From an uncultured Eubacteriales bacterium (lineage in GTDB: Bacteria; Bacillota; Clostridia; Oscillospirales; Oscillospiraceae), in assembly GCA_902475435.1 (NCBI GenBank), contig CABRZL010000110.1, positions 1 through 6,284 of the forward strand: a stretch of 6,284 nucleotides of DNA, read 5' to 3'. Every line of letters begins with the position of its first letter. Position 1 is the stretch's first letter. The notes under the pieces are model-generated. The model had not been told where the DNA came from, made no database searches, and worked only from the letters and a program-made list of their open reading frames with translations. The translations under genes and the position numbers were made by a program. Positions 6,015 to 6,284 of this stretch are shown here, in pieces.

Positions 6015-6284
6015 ATGAAGATGGTAGTATATTCGGTACAACCGGAGGAGAAATCCATTTTTCGTCAGTTCCAAGAACAGTATCATGTAGATTTGGTATT
6101 GACTGAATACAAACCAAGCCTCCAAAATGTACATTTGGCGCATGGAGCGGATGCAATCAATGTGTTGTCGGACACGATCATTACGGAGGAGCTTTGGGAT
6201 GCATATAAAGAAGCAGGCATATTTGCGGCTGTGACTCGATGCATTGGCATGGAACATATGAATCAGGAATATGCAGAACGGCTT
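6015..6284 (+). CDS. D-2-hydroxyacid (D-lactate type) dehydrogenase, N-terminal 90 residues, cut by window edge
   Basis: The reading frame opens at ATG 6015, 9 nt after GGAGGAG (5999-6005), and remains open to the end of the window. Residues 1-90 match the N-terminal part of the substrate-binding domain of D-lactate/VanH-type dehydrogenases, which reduce 2-keto acids such as pyruvate with NADH in the cytoplasm. The best marker is VTRCIGMEHMNQEYAERL near the end, equivalent to the family's 'TRxIGxDHIDxxxA' segment. That segment is slightly unusual here because Glu-His-Met replaces the common Asp-His-Ile. The Rossmann fold and catalytic Arg/Glu/His lie beyond the window. A hairpin separates the gene from the operon, so it is probably an unrelated housekeeping neighbour. 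A formate- or glycerate-dehydrogenase-like member cannot be excluded. Confidence 0.8.
   Translation, partial: MKMVVYSVQPEEKSIFRQFQEQYHVDLVLTEYKPSLQNVHLAHGADAINVLSDTIITEELWDAYKEAGIFAAVTRCIGMEHMNQEYAERL

Overview
The window looks like a chromosomal segment from a low-to-mid GC Gram-positive bacterium of the Clostridia, most likely a gut Lachnospiraceae- or Ruminococcaceae-type organism. The basis is the strong AGGAGG-type ribosome binding sites, AT-rich promoter region, BspA-type leucine-rich repeats, the gut-Firmicutes style of zinc-ribbon/TPR/TIR protein, and a D-lactate-dehydrogenase-like gene at the right edge. This placement is inference from protein style, not a database match. All genes are on the + strand.

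Layout. Positions 1-218 are an AT-rich promoter region and a leader with a short GC-rich, hairpin-prone patch just before the first gene. Positions 219-5848 hold a tight three-gene operon with gaps of 20 and 3 nt. Gene 1 is a 1053-residue protein: zinc ribbon, TPR-like helices, TIR domain, TPR-like helices, charged coiled coil, one membrane segment, then about 17 BspA-type leucine-rich repeats. Gene 2 is a 592-residue SPFH-domain protein of the YdjI / so-called 'virion core protein' family, with three zinc ribbons before the SPFH domain and four tandem ones after it. Gene 3 is a 221-residue four-helix membrane protein with a cytoplasmic helical tail. Positions 5849-6014 are a structured intergenic region with a long hairpin, probably a terminator. 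From 6015 to the right edge is the first 90 codons of a D-2-hydroxyacid (D-lactate type) dehydrogenase, cut by the window.

How the genes may work together. Gene 1 is predicted to sit in the membrane with its TIR domain inside the cell and its leucine-rich repeats outside. That is the same set of parts as a Toll-like receptor, in reversed order along the chain. The SPFH protein would provide an oligomeric membrane scaffold and the four-helix protein a further membrane anchor. A plausible reading is a membrane-bound sensing and signalling module, perhaps for defence, envelope stress or host/phage surface recognition, in which ligand binding or clustering drives TIR self-association. No second-messenger receptor or dedicated effector gene is visible in the window, so any NADase or signalling output is unproven. 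No tRNA, rRNA, CRISPR array, insertion sequence or phage gene was found.
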